Made by a program: the position numbers and the translations under genes
DNA from: an uncultured Eubacteriales bacterium
GTDB lineage: Bacteria > Bacillota > Clostridia > Lachnospirales > Lachnospiraceae
Length of the DNA stretch: 64,000 nt
Assembly (NCBI GenBank): GCA_900545175.1
Contig: UQYF01000001.1
Span: 186,001-250,000, forward strand
Direction: 5' to 3'
In this document: positions 8,438 to 18,372 of the stretch, in pieces
How the letters are laid out: every line of letters begins with the position of its first letter
Position numbering within the stretch: position 1 is the first letter of the stretch
Notes under the pieces: model-generated
The model's database searches: none
What the model was told of the DNA's origin: nothing
The model's input: the letters and a program-made list of their open reading frames with translations, nothing else

Positions 8438-9618
8438 ACTGGTTTAGACATAAAAGACGATATAATAATGTGATGGTCTATGGAAGAGCCGGGGTGGCGG
8501 ATTCCTGTCCGGCATACGCATTGCAGTTTTTTGCCAAGGATGGACCAGGCGGTGAAAAGACGGAAGAGCCGACAGCAAAGAAACTTACCGACGCACGTAA
8601 AGAAGGACAGGTAGCTAAGGGTAAGGATCTTACAGCATCGGTTATGTTACTTGTACTCTTTATGGTATTGAGGTTTACTGTCGGGAATATCGGCGAGAGA
8701 ATTATTGAATGCTTTAATAAGAATTACACATTGATAGGTGACTTGTTCGACAGCATGCATGGCGAGTTTAATATGCAATACAGCATACAGGTTCTTAGGA
8801 CAACGGCTCTTGATATGCTGCTCATCCTGCTTCCTTTTTTTGCAGTAGGCTTTATTGTTGCTATTGTAATAGAAATAGTGCAGGTTAAATGGAAACCGAC
8901 AACCAAGCCTCTTAAGCCTAAGCTTAGCAAGTTTAATCCGATAAACGGCGTTAAAAGATTGTTTTCGGTGAAGACACTGGTGAATCTTCTCAAGCAGATA
9001 GCGATTCTTGTCATCATCGGGATTGTTGTTTATAATAAGCTGAAGGGTAGAATGGCAGATATATATAAGCTGTATGACATACCATTAACTGCGGCTATTG
9101 AACTTTTGGCAGATATCATTTTTGACATAGGTACAGTTATCTGCGTGATTTATCTTGTAATAGGTGTTATCGATTATGTCTACGAAAAACGTAAATTTAA
9201 AAAGGACATGATGATGACAAAGCAGGAAGTTAAGGATGAGTGGAAGAACACTGAAGGAAGTCCTGAAGTAAAACAGAAGCAGCGCCAGAAGATGGCTGAG
9301 GTGTCAAGGCGCAGAATGATGCAGGCAGTTCCGGAGGCGGATGTAGTTATCACTAACCCTACGCATTTTGCTGTTGCTCTCAAATATGAGCAGAATAAGG
9401 GAAAAGCTCCTGTTGTAGTTGCAAAAGGTGAGGATTATCTTGCAGCCAGAATTAAGGAGGCGGCAAGAGAAAATAATGTTGAGATTGTAGAAAATAAACC
9501 TCTTGCACGTATGTTGTATTATAATGTAGAATTGGATGAGGAAATTCCGCCGGAACTGTATCAGGCAGTTGCAGAAGTTCTGGCATTTGTATATAATATT
9601 AAGAATAAAAGGACATGA
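8434..9618 (+). CDS. flhB: flagellar export specificity switch protein FlhB
   Basis: A membrane export-gate protein of up to 394 residues. The usual FlhB start region (LQFFAKDGPGGEKTEEPTAKKLTDARKEGQ) begins only near residue 31. The N-terminus is therefore about 30 residues longer than usual unless an internal start such as ATG 8473 is used. Four membrane helices follow. The C-terminal domain has the autocleavage site NPTH at residues 308-311 (9355-9366), which switches export from hook to filament substrates. The GTG at 8434 overlaps the fliR stop. Confidence 0.93.
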   Translation: MNWFRHKRRYNNVMVYGRAGVADSCPAYALQFFAKDGPGGEKTEEPTAKKLTDARKEGQVAKGKDLTASVMLLVLFMVLRFTVGNIGERIIECFNKNYTLIGDLFDSMHGEFNMQYSIQVLRTTALDMLLILLPFFAVGFIVAIVIEIVQVKWKPTTKPLKPKLSKFNPINGVKRLFSVKTLVNLLKQIAILVIIGIVVYNKLKGRMADIYKLYDIPLTAAIELLADIIFDIGTVICVIYLVIGVIDYVYEKRKFKKDMMMTKQEVKDEWKNTEGSPEVKQKQRQKMAEVSRRRMMQAVPEADVVITNPTHFAVALKYEQNKGKAPVVVAKGEDYLAARIKEAARENNVEIVENKPLARMLYYNVELDEEIPPELYQAVAEVLAFVYNIKNKRT

Positions 9619-9652
9619 TTTGAAAGTCCTAAGCTGGTGAAAGGTGGAGAAC

Positions 9653-11686
9653 ATGAAAAAAACAGATTTGTTTGTCGGATTGTATATTCTTGCAGCCATT
9701 GTTTTCCTTATTATTTCAGTTCCGAGTGGACTGCTTGATGTGCTTCTTGCTTTTAATATGGCAGTTGCACTTGTGATTTTGTTTATGGCTTTATTCTCAA
9801 AGGAGCCTCTTGATATGCAGGCGTTCCCTACAATCCTGCTTTTTACGACTATATTTCGTATTTCGCTTAATGTTTCGTCCACTAAGCTTATTCTTGGAAC
9901 AGGCGATCCGGGTAATGTTGTAAGAGTTTTCGGTCAGTTCGTAGGAGGAAATGATATCGTTATCGGTATTATCGTTTTCCTTATTCTTATTCTGGTTCAG
10001 TTCATGGTTATCAATAAAGGTACTGAGCGAGTTGCGGAAGTAACAGCAAGATTTACACTCGATGCTATGCCTGGTAAGCAGATGGCTATCGATGCCGACC
10101 TCAATACGGGTGCGATAAGCGATAAGGAAGCTATAGCAAGAAGAGAAAAGTTACAGCAGGAATCTTCATTCTTTGGAGCTATGGACGGTGCTACAAAGTA
10201 TGTCAAGGGAGATGCAACCGCCGGTCTTGTAATTACGGTAGTCAATATTGTCGGTGGTGTAATAATGGGAGTTGTGCGTCAGGGAATGAGTATTAATGAC
10301 GCTCTGAATACATATACGATATTGACAATTGGTGATGGACTTGTAAGCCAGATACCATCATTGCTCATATCTTTGTCAACAGGTATCATAATTACCAAAG
10401 CAACCAAGGATAAAGAATTGTCGCAGGAGCTCATCGAAGAGCTGTTTTCAATGCCGAAAGCATTCTTTATGGTTGGTGGGGCAATGATATTCCTCGGAGC
10501 TGTAACACCTCTTCCATGGTATATTTTTATTCCATTTGGTGCATTGCTCATTGTCTGGGGAAATATCCAGAAAAAGAGACAGGATATAGGAGAGATTGAA
10601 AAGGAAGCAGATTCAGCGGATGAAGAGGCAGCCGAGATACGAAAACCGGAAAATGTCACCTCACTTTTGCAGGTTGACCCGATTGAACTGGAATTCGGTT
10701 ATGGAATCATACCTCTTGCGGATGCGAGCCAGGGCGGTGATTTGCTTGATCGAGTGGTTATGATAAGACGGCAGATTGCGATAGAGCTAGGTACAGTTGT
10801 ACCTATTATTCGTCTGAGAGATAACATCCAGCTCAATCCTAACCAATATATCATCAAGATAAAAGGTATACAGGTCAGTGAAGGTGAAATATTATTCGAC
10901 CATTACATGGCAATGAATCCGGGATATGTTGAGGAAGAGATAACAGGTATTCCTACGTTTGAACCTTCATTCCACCTTCCGGCAATATGGATAACAGAAG
11001 GACAGAGAGAACGCGCTGAATCACTTGGTTATACAGTAGTTGACCCACCTTCAATCATCGCAACACATTTGACAGAGGTTGTCCGTACACATATTGCGGA
11101 GCTTCTCACAAGACAGGATACACAGAATCTTATCAACAATCTCAAGGAAAACAATCCTACGCTTATTGAAGAACTTGTACCGAAGCTTATGTCAGTCGGA
11201 GAGATTCAGAAGGTGCTCCAGAACCTTCTTGAGGAAGGCATATCAATAAGAGATCTGCTTACAATTTTTGAGTCTCTTGCAGACCATGCGGCAAGCACGC
11301 ATGACCCTGATATATTGACGGAATATGCAAGGCAGAGTCTTAAAAGAGCTATTTCAAATAAATATTTTTCAGGCAATGATACAACGAATGTGGTAACACT
11401 TGACCCTACTGTTGAGCAGGAGATAATGGGAGCTGTAAAACAGACTGAACAGGGAGCGTATCTTACTCTTGCGCCAGACAGAATACAGAAAATTGTTGAT
11501 TCTGTAAAGCAGGAGGTTGAAAAGCTTGAGAATATGGGAAAGATGCCAATAATAATAACATCTCCTATTGTCAGAATATATTTCAAAAAGTTGATTAACG
11601 ATTATGTAAAAGATTTGACTGTTGTATCTTATAATGAGATTGAGTCGAACGTGGAATTACAATCGGTTGGGATGGTGACTGTATAA
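9653..11686 (+). CDS. flhA: flagellar export protein FlhA
   Basis: The main proton-driven export-gate component, 677 residues. About eight N-terminal membrane helices span to residue about 310. They include the FHIPEP-type signature region, with FARFTLDAMPGKQMAIDADL seen as ARFTLDAMPGKQMAIDADLN (about 135-155). A large cytoplasmic domain that docks substrates and chaperones follows. ATG 9653 lies just after aaaggtgg; a GTG at 9644 would overlap that RBS. flhF starts at the next base after the stop. Confidence 0.96.
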   Translation: MKKTDLFVGLYILAAIVFLIISVPSGLLDVLLAFNMAVALVILFMALFSKEPLDMQAFPTILLFTTIFRISLNVSSTKLILGTGDPGNVVRVFGQFVGGNDIVIGIIVFLILILVQFMVINKGTERVAEVTARFTLDAMPGKQMAIDADLNTGAISDKEAIARREKLQQESSFFGAMDGATKYVKGDATAGLVITVVNIVGGVIMGVVRQGMSINDALNTYTILTIGDGLVSQIPSLLISLSTGIIITKATKDKELSQELIEELFSMPKAFFMVGGAMIFLGAVTPLPWYIFIPFGALLIVWGNIQKKRQDIGEIEKEADSADEEAAEIRKPENVTSLLQVDPIELEFGYGIIPLADASQGGDLLDRVVMIRRQIAIELGTVVPIIRLRDNIQLNPNQYIIKIKGIQVSEGEILFDHYMAMNPGYVEEEITGIPTFEPSFHLPAIWITEGQRERAESLGYTVVDPPSIIATHLTEVVRTHIAELLTRQDTQNLINNLKENNPTLIEELVPKLMSVGEIQKVLQNLLEEGISIRDLLTIFESLADHAASTHDPDILTEYARQSLKRAISNKYFSGNDTTNVVTLDPTVEQEIMGAVKQTEQGAYLTLAPDRIQKIVDSVKQEVEKLENMGKMPIIITSPIVRIYFKKLINDYVKDLTVVSYNEIESNVELQSVGMVTV

Positions 11687-12889
11687 ATGATAGTTAAGAA
11701 ATATACGGCTGCGACAGAGACAGATGCAGTGCTTAAAGCTAAGGAAGAGCTTGGTTTGGGAGCAGTAGTCCTGAATGTAAAGACAGTAAAGCAAAGAGGC
11801 ATTGCCAGAATTTTCAAAAAGAATTATGTTGAGATAACGGCTGCACTTGACGAAAAGGAAGGACAGTCCCATGCATCAGAGAATCATCCGGCAGTAAGCA
11901 ATATGTCGGATATGACTGTAGTCAATGCTCTCACAGAGACCTCAATAGAAAAAAAGCTTGATACATTGCACAATCTTTTAGCTGACCAGATAAAAAAGAA
12001 TGAGGATGACAAGTTAAGAAATGACACTGTCATTCATAATGCAAAAGAGCAGGATTCTGATGAGAGCAAAGATAACGGAAATATTAAGTATCTTAGAATG
12101 GTATATAACAAGCTTATAGAATCTGAGGTCGATGAGGAGGTAGCTAATATTATAATTGAAGATATTGATGCTTCCATGAAAAAAGAGGCTAATATTGATA
12201 ATATCATTTCAGCCATATATCAGAAAATTATACTTAAGCTTGGCGAGCCTGAAGTAGTGAATACAGAAAATGGAAAGACAGTCGTATTTTTCCTTGGACC
12301 AACAGGTGTCGGAAAGACAACGACTATTGCAAAGCTTGCATCAGAATTTAAGCTTAACAGAGGAATTCAGGTTGCAATGATAACAGCTGATACATACAGA
12401 ATTGCGGCGGTTGAGCAGCTCAATACATACGCAGGAATACTAGATGTACCTGTTTCAGTTATTTTTTCGCCGGATGAGCTTATCGATGCAATAAATAAAT
12501 ATAGTGAGTATGATTTGATTTTAGTTGATACCGCAGGGCGTTCACATAGAAACGCGGAGCAGTTAAGTGAAGTAAAACAGCTGATTACAGCTACGCAGGA
12601 AGCAGGACTGGGAGTTAATATCGAGAAATATCTTGTTTTGAGTGCAACCACAAAATATAAGGATTTGCTTAACATTACGGAAGCATACAAGGATATAGAT
12701 AATTTCAGGCTGCTCTTTACTAAACTTGATGAGACTAATGCATATGGAAATATTTTGAACATCAGAGTACATACAGGTGCACCGCTTTCATATGTGACGA
12801 GTGGACAGGCTGTTCCTGAAGACATAAGTGTTGTGAATGTCCAAGAGATGGCAAAGTGCCTGATAAGTGGAGAAGTACAGGGCAATTAA
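11687..12889 (+). CDS. flhF: flagellar GTPase FlhF
   Basis: An SRP-type GTPase that sets flagellum number and position, 400 residues. The N-terminus starts MIVKKYTAATETDAVLKAKEELG, the usual FlhF opening, then an acidic variable linker. The NG domain has the P-loop GPTGVGKTTTIAKLA (about 204-218), the TADTYRIAAVEQL motif and the DTAGRSHRN switch (about 283-291). It follows flhA with no gap and works with FlhG, encoded next. Confidence 0.95.
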   Translation: MIVKKYTAATETDAVLKAKEELGLGAVVLNVKTVKQRGIARIFKKNYVEITAALDEKEGQSHASENHPAVSNMSDMTVVNALTETSIEKKLDTLHNLLADQIKKNEDDKLRNDTVIHNAKEQDSDESKDNGNIKYLRMVYNKLIESEVDEEVANIIIEDIDASMKKEANIDNIISAIYQKIILKLGEPEVVNTENGKTVVFFLGPTGVGKTTTIAKLASEFKLNRGIQVAMITADTYRIAAVEQLNTYAGILDVPVSVIFSPDELIDAINKYSEYDLILVDTAGRSHRNAEQLSEVKQLITATQEAGLGVNIEKYLVLSATTKYKDLLNITEAYKDIDNFRLLFTKLDETNAYGNILNIRVHTGAPLSYVTSGQAVPEDISVVNVQEMAKCLISGEVQGN

Positions 12890-12938
12890 GAATTTTGATA
12901 AGCACAGATTATATTAGAAACATTGAAGGAGAGTACAC

Positions 12939-13850
12939 ATGGATCAGGCTGAAAGATTGAGACAGATAGTACAGCAGCAGAGCAGGTCCGGTCAGATGGA
13001 GAGCAATACACCGCAAAAACATGCAAGAATAATCACAGTCACAAGTGGAAAAGGTGGTGTTGGCAAATCAAGCTGTTCTATTAATCTTGCACTGTTGTTT
13101 AGAAAACAGGGTAAGAGAGTAATTATATTTGATGCCGATTTCGGGCTTGCCAATATCGAAGTTATGTTCGGAGCTATTCCTAAATATACACTGGCTGATC
13201 TGATGCTTCAAGGTAAAGAAATAAATGAAATAATCTGTGAAGGACCTGAAGGTGTTATGTTTGTTTCAGGAGGTTCAGGTATTGCAAAGCTTGGTGATCT
13301 TGACAAGGAAGAGGTAAGAAGGCTTGTAGGTAAACTGTCGGAGCTTGACAGCCTTGCAGATGTAATTATTGTTGATACGGGAGCTGGAATTTCAAGCAGT
13401 GTTTTAGAATTTGTTGCGGCAAGTCCTGAAGTTATTCTTGTTGCTACACCGGAACCGACATCGATAACTGATTCGTATGCGCTGCTAAAGGCATTGAGCA
13501 TGTTTGAAGGATTTGATAAGGACAGCACAAAAATAATGCTTTTAGGAAACAGAACATTGTCTGTAAATGATGGTCCTAATATGTATGAGAAGCTTTCATC
13601 GGTTGTAGAAAAATTCTTAAAATTCAAGCTGGAGTATCTTGGATGCATTCCATCAGATGAATTTGTTGTGAAAGCAATTATGAAGCAGTCTCCGGTTGTA
13701 AATGCTTATCCTTCTGCTTCTGCGGCAAAAGCTTATGAGCAGGTTATGAATAAACTTATGGGGGTGGACGAACCGATTTCCACTGCAAAAGAAAAGAGGG
13801 GTATTGGAAATTTCTTTAGCAGTATTTTAAGACACAATAAGAAAAACTAA
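12939..13850 (+). CDS. flhG: FlhG (YlxH) MinD-type ATPase
   Basis: A ParA/MinD-family ATPase of 303 residues that controls flagellum number. The N-terminal MDQAERLRQIVQQQ is the FlhG activator helix that stimulates FlhF. The deviant Walker A motif is SGKGGVGKSSCSINLA (about 32-47), with DADFGLANIEV and VIIVDTGAG following. The protein ends in a basic amphipathic stretch (GNFFSSILRHNKKN) suited to membrane binding. Confidence 0.94.
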   Translation: MDQAERLRQIVQQQSRSGQMESNTPQKHARIITVTSGKGGVGKSSCSINLALLFRKQGKRVIIFDADFGLANIEVMFGAIPKYTLADLMLQGKEINEIICEGPEGVMFVSGGSGIAKLGDLDKEEVRRLVGKLSELDSLADVIIVDTGAGISSSVLEFVAASPEVILVATPEPTSITDSYALLKALSMFEGFDKDSTKIMLLGNRTLSVNDGPNMYEKLSSVVEKFLKFKLEYLGCIPSDEFVVKAIMKQSPVVNAYPSASAAKAYEQVMNKLMGVDEPISTAKEKRGIGNFFSSILRHNKKN

Positions 13851-13863
13851 AGGAGAGCATAGA

Positions 13864-14580
13864 ATGGAAAACATTTTAACACCGGGTGTCAAGTTAGAGC
13901 TTAATGAAGTTACTGCCAACAAAAATAAGGCATCAGTGACGTACTTAAGCCAGATATATGATTTGAATGCCGACACTAAGCGCATATCGATTGCGATGCC
14001 ATACAAAGACGGACACATGGTTGTCTTTTCGCTTGGAGTTGTGCTGGATGCATATTTTTATTGTAAAGCAAAGATGTATCACGGCAGGGTCAAAGCTGTT
14101 GACAGATATAAATCCGGCAATCTCATTGTTCTGGTCGTAGAGCTTAAGACAGAACTTAAAAAGGTTCAGAGAAGACAGTTCTTCAGATATGATTTAATTG
14201 TACCTATAAGATATATGCTTCTTGATGACGAGATGGCACTTATATATGCTAAGACAGGTGAACTTCCAGAGGAGATTATAAAGCAGAATATCAAGAATGG
14301 CCAGACAATCAACATCAGCGGCGGAGGCATGAAATTCGTCGGCTGTAAATTTGAAAGGGATGACAGGGTATACATAGAACTTGATTACACATCGGGAACT
14401 ATAAACCAATGTCTGAGAGTTACGGCTAAGATAATTGATTCTGTTAATCCACAGGGAAGAAGAGATATTTTTCATAATAGAGTAAGCTATGATAATATAA
14501 AAAATGATGACAGGGAATCGCTTATTCGATTCATTTTTGAAGAGGAGAGAAAGCAGATGCAGCTTGAAAGGAGAAATTAA
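13864..14580 (+). CDS. PilZ-domain c-di-GMP receptor, YcgR/DgrA-like
   Basis: A 238-residue protein with an N-terminal YcgR-like beta domain (about 1-95) and a C-terminal PilZ domain. The c-di-GMP binding motifs are present: RRQFFRYD (RxxxR type, about 101-108) and NISGGGMKF (about 153-161). Such proteins act as motility brakes at the stator or switch when c-di-GMP is high. It lies between flhG and cheB, so it should be made with the motor. The name ypfA/dgrA of Bacillus is the closest functional parallel but is not proven. Confidence 0.88.
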   Translation: MENILTPGVKLELNEVTANKNKASVTYLSQIYDLNADTKRISIAMPYKDGHMVVFSLGVVLDAYFYCKAKMYHGRVKAVDRYKSGNLIVLVVELKTELKKVQRRQFFRYDLIVPIRYMLLDDEMALIYAKTGELPEEIIKQNIKNGQTINISGGGMKFVGCKFERDDRVYIELDYTSGTINQCLRVTAKIIDSVNPQGRRDIFHNRVSYDNIKNDDRESLIRFIFEEERKQMQLERRN

Positions 14581-14585
14581 TATAT

Positions 14586-15752
14586 ATGGCAAAGAAAATT
14601 TTAATTATTGATGACTCTGCACTTATGAGAAGGGTTATATCTGATATAATTAAAACAAATAAACAATATGAGGTTGCAGATTTTGCCAGAGATGGTCTGG
14701 AAGGCTTTGACAGAATAGTCAGTCATCCTAAGATGTATGATGCTATCATTCTTGACATTAATATGCCGAAGATGAATGGCCTTGAGCTTTTGGAGATGCT
14801 TCAGAAAAACAGACTTCAGGAGACAGTAATTGTAGTAAGTACTGTTGCGAAGGAAGGTGCGAAGGAAACAATAAAGGCTCTTGAATTAGGAGCTTTTGAT
14901 TTTGTTACCAAGCCGGAGAACTTCATTGAAGCTAAGGGTGAAGATTTCAAACAGCGAATTCTTGATATGCTTGATGTTGCCACTGCCGGAAGTACTAAGG
15001 CTTCAGTTATCGGAAGAATGCCTGTTACACAGAGCATTAATACAAGAGCTACATCGATTCGTACTTTTGCTTCACCGCGCGATGAAAAGAGTCCGGCAAC
15101 TATTCCATCAAGGTCAACACAGCCGGTTATGACAGTCAAGATGAGTAATCTTGGTACATACAAAAAGGATCATGCCAACAGAGTCGTTGCGCTCGCATGT
15201 TCAACAGGAGGTCCTAAATCCTTACAGCAGGTCATACCTTATCTGCCTAAGGAACTTGATGCAGGTGTTGTAGTAGTACAGCATATGCCGGCGGGCTTCA
15301 CAAAGTCATTGGCTGTAAGACTCAATGAAATCAGCAAAGTTACAGTAAAAGAAGCTGAACATGGTGATATTATCACTAAAGGAACTGTGTATATAGCTCC
15401 AGGAGGACGACATCTGCGACTTGTAAAGTCCGGAAGTGAGACGAAGGTTGCACTGTCTGATGAACCGCCTGTAGATGCACTTAGACCATGTGCCAATGTA
15501 ATGTATGAATCTCTTGTGACATCGCCATATGATGAGATTGTCTGCGTTGTTCTTACAGGAATGGGTGCAGACGGTACGAAAGGCATAAAAGCACTTAAGG
15601 AGCACAAGAAGATTTACGTGATTGGACAGAATGAAGCGACAAGTATTGTTTACGGTATGCCTAGAGCTGTCGCTGAGGCAGGATTGGTAAATGAAGTAAA
15701 ACCACTAGAAGAAATCGCAGATGCGATAACAAGAAACACGGGGGTGCGATAA
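14586..15752 (+). CDS. cheB: chemotaxis response regulator methylesterase CheB
   Basis: A 388-residue protein with an N-terminal receiver (phosphorylation Asp in AIILDINMPKMNG, about residue 58) and a C-terminal methylesterase. The catalytic triad is visible as Ser in ACSTGGPKSL (about 205), His in VVQHMPAGFT (about 231) and Asp in TGMGADG (about 327). It removes methyl groups from chemoreceptors or deamidates glutamine side chains. No cheR is present in the window. The stop abuts the cheA ATG. Confidence 0.95.
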   Translation: MAKKILIIDDSALMRRVISDIIKTNKQYEVADFARDGLEGFDRIVSHPKMYDAIILDINMPKMNGLELLEMLQKNRLQETVIVVSTVAKEGAKETIKALELGAFDFVTKPENFIEAKGEDFKQRILDMLDVATAGSTKASVIGRMPVTQSINTRATSIRTFASPRDEKSPATIPSRSTQPVMTVKMSNLGTYKKDHANRVVALACSTGGPKSLQQVIPYLPKELDAGVVVVQHMPAGFTKSLAVRLNEISKVTVKEAEHGDIITKGTVYIAPGGRHLRLVKSGSETKVALSDEPPVDALRPCANVMYESLVTSPYDEIVCVVLTGMGADGTKGIKALKEHKKIYVIGQNEATSIVYGMPRAVAEAGLVNEVKPLEEIADAITRNTGVR

Positions 15753-17858
15753 ATGGACGTAAGCCAGTATTTAGAGATTTTTATTGATGAGACAAAAGAA
15801 CATTTACAGAATCTTAATGACCTTCTTCTCGTGTTAGAGAAGGAGCCGGAAGACAAAGCCACTATTAATGAGATATTCCGTGCAGCACATTCCCTCAAGG
15901 GTATGGCTGGAACTATGGGATATAAGAGAATGCAGAACCTTACACATAATATGGAGAATGTATTCTCCGAGATTCGCAATGACAAGATGAAGGTTACGGC
16001 AAGTCTTGTGGATACACTTTTCCAGTGCTTAGATGCATTAGAGAGCTATCTTAATAATATTCAGGAATCATCAGATGAAGGAACTGAGGATAATGAAGCT
16101 ATCATCAAGCTTCTTAATGAATTCCTCGCAACAGAAGGGAATATGCCGGAAGAGTCTCAGCCTGCTAAGGAATCACAGGCACCTGCACAGCAGGCAGCAC
16201 AGACAGCTGACAATAGCGGTTCGGGAGACCTTGCAAAGTATAAGAATATCCAGCTTGCAGATTTTGAACAGCATGCCATAAATGAAGCAAAGAAGAAAGG
16301 CATGAAGGCATATGGTTTTACCGTATATCTTGATCCTAACTGTATTTTGAAGGCTGCAAGAGCATTCCTTGTATTTAAGGGAATAGAGGAAGTAGGCGAA
16401 GTTATAAAGTCTGAGCCATCCACACAGGATATAGAGGATGAGAAGTTTGAATTTGATTTCAGCTTTTTTGTCGTATCAACAGAGAGCCTTGATAAGATTT
16501 TAAGTGTTATAAAGAATGTATCTGAGGTTAAGGATGCTGTCGGAGGTGAGCTCGAAGAAGTTAAGGTTGGAGAACCGGTTCAGGCAGTTTCAACTACAAC
16601 ACCTGCAGAGACAGGAACACCTGAAAAAGAGACACAGACACCTGCAAAGAAGGAAGAGAAGAAGGCAGCACCTGCAAAGACAGGAAAGGCTGTTGCCAAC
16701 CGTTCCGTCCGTGTAGATATAGATAAGCTTGATACTCTTATGAATCTTGTGAGTGAGCTTATCATTGCTAAGAATGGACTTGTATCAATCAACAATTCGT
16801 CAGGAGAGAATACTGTATCAGGCAGACAGAATTTTAATGAGCAGATAGAGTATCTTGAGAGAGTGACAACATCCCTTCACGAATCAGTCATGAATGTTCG
16901 AATGGTACCTATTGAGACTGTTGTAAACAGATTCCCAAGAATGATAAGAGACTTAAGCAAGAAGCTTGACAAGAAGATGGAGCTGTACATGACAGGTGAG
17001 GAGACAGAGCTTGACCGTACAGTCATCGATGAGATCGGTGATCCGCTCATGCACCTTCTTCGTAATTCTGCTGACCATGGCCTTGAGCATGCGGATGTGC
17101 GTGCACAGAGAGGAAAGCCTGAGGTTGGTACGATTTTCCTCAACGCATATCAGGATGGTAACAACGTTGTCATTGAGGTAGGCGATGACGGTAATGGTAT
17201 TGATGTAGAGAAGGTTCGTAATAAGGCTATAGAGAAGGGAACAATTACATCCGAGCAGGCAGAAGCAATGACTGATAAGGATATTATTGATTTACTTTTC
17301 CGTCCAAGCTTTTCAACATCTGAGAAGATTACTGATGTATCAGGAAGAGGAGTTGGTCTTGATGTTGTAAAGTCTAAGATTGAAGCCCTCGGCGGTGATG
17401 TTGAAGTTAAGACAAAGCTTGGCGAAGGAAGTACATTTATTGTAAGACTTCCTCTCACTCTTGCCATTATACAGGCTCTCATGGTAAAGCTTGGGGATGA
17501 GCAGTATGCTATTTCTCTCGGTTCTATTGAAACTCTTGAGGATATTACTAAGGATGACATTAAGTTTGTTAATTCCAAGGAAGTAATTCATCTTAGAGAT
17601 AAGGTTATACCTATTATACGTCTCGGAAAGCTTCTCGATGTCGAGTCTAGCAGCGAAGACAATGAGAACATGACTGTAGTTATCGTTCGTAAGGGTGACA
17701 AGAGAGCAGGTATAGTTGTAGACAGTCTTATTGGACAGATGGAAATTGTTATCAAGTCTCTTGGAAGCTATATCAATGTAAATAAGATGATCAGCGGTGC
17801 TACAATTCTTGGTGATGGTGACATTGCTCTTATCATTGATGTAAATACTCTTGTATAA
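15753..17858 (+). CDS. cheA: chemotaxis histidine kinase CheA
   Basis: A 701-residue class II histidine kinase. The Hpt domain has His46 in FRAAHSLKGMAGTMGY. A Ala/Gln/Pro-rich linker leads to a P2 CheY-binding domain (about 165-275), then a Lys/Pro/Ala linker. The dimerisation domain (about 308-370) has RVDIDKLDTLMNLVSELI. The ATPase domain shows HLLRNSADHGLE, GDDGNGID and GRGVGLDVV. A CheW-like domain (about 565-700) closes the protein. All key residues are intact. Confidence 0.96.
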   Translation: MDVSQYLEIFIDETKEHLQNLNDLLLVLEKEPEDKATINEIFRAAHSLKGMAGTMGYKRMQNLTHNMENVFSEIRNDKMKVTASLVDTLFQCLDALESYLNNIQESSDEGTEDNEAIIKLLNEFLATEGNMPEESQPAKESQAPAQQAAQTADNSGSGDLAKYKNIQLADFEQHAINEAKKKGMKAYGFTVYLDPNCILKAARAFLVFKGIEEVGEVIKSEPSTQDIEDEKFEFDFSFFVVSTESLDKILSVIKNVSEVKDAVGGELEEVKVGEPVQAVSTTTPAETGTPEKETQTPAKKEEKKAAPAKTGKAVANRSVRVDIDKLDTLMNLVSELIIAKNGLVSINNSSGENTVSGRQNFNEQIEYLERVTTSLHESVMNVRMVPIETVVNRFPRMIRDLSKKLDKKMELYMTGEETELDRTVIDEIGDPLMHLLRNSADHGLEHADVRAQRGKPEVGTIFLNAYQDGNNVVIEVGDDGNGIDVEKVRNKAIEKGTITSEQAEAMTDKDIIDLLFRPSFSTSEKITDVSGRGVGLDVVKSKIEALGGDVEVKTKLGEGSTFIVRLPLTLAIIQALMVKLGDEQYAISLGSIETLEDITKDDIKFVNSKEVIHLRDKVIPIIRLGKLLDVESSSEDNENMTVVIVRKGDKRAGIVVDSLIGQMEIVIKSLGSYINVNKMISGATILGDGDIALIIDVNTLV

Positions 17859-17878
17859 CAGATGGAGGTTAATATACT

Positions 17879-18349
17879 ATGGATGCTTTAACAACAACAC
17901 AGTCAACTGCAAGACAGTATATTGTTATAAAATTAGGCAGTGAGCAGTATGGAATTAATATTAATTATATTGATAATATTGTAAGAATGCAGAAGATTAC
18001 AAGAGTTCCAAAAGCTCAGCCATATTTTAAAGGCGTTATAAATCTGCGTGGTGAGATTGTACCTGTAATGAGTCTCAGACTTAAATTCGGGCTTGCGGCA
18101 GATGAGATAACAGATAAAACCAGAATTATTATCATAAAGCTTGAACAGCAGGCAACAGTTGGTCTTATTGTAGATCAGGTTAATGAGGTCGTCACTCTTG
18201 ATGAGGATTCTATTGAGAAGACTACAGTTGATGCTAATAATGATATGGCAGGTTATATCAGTGCAATTGGAAAGAACAAAGGAGAGCTTATATCACTTCT
18301 TAATATCCAGCTTGCAATAGCAGACAAAGATACATCTAAAGAAGATTAA
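17879..18349 (+). CDS. cheW: chemotaxis coupling protein CheW
   Basis: A 156-residue CheW scaffold that joins CheA to chemoreceptors. The fold is recognised from YIVIKLGSEQYGININYIDNIV near the N-terminus, FKGVINLRGEIVPVMSLRLKF (about 50-70) and VGLIVDQVNEVV (about 95-106). It follows cheA by 20 nt and has its own RBS (atggaggt). Confidence 0.95.
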   Translation: MDALTTTQSTARQYIVIKLGSEQYGININYIDNIVRMQKITRVPKAQPYFKGVINLRGEIVPVMSLRLKFGLAADEITDKTRIIIIKLEQQATVGLIVDQVNEVVTLDEDSIEKTTVDANNDMAGYISAIGKNKGELISLLNIQLAIADKDTSKED

Positions 18350-18372
18350 TATGCTTTCCGAAGGGAGATGTC

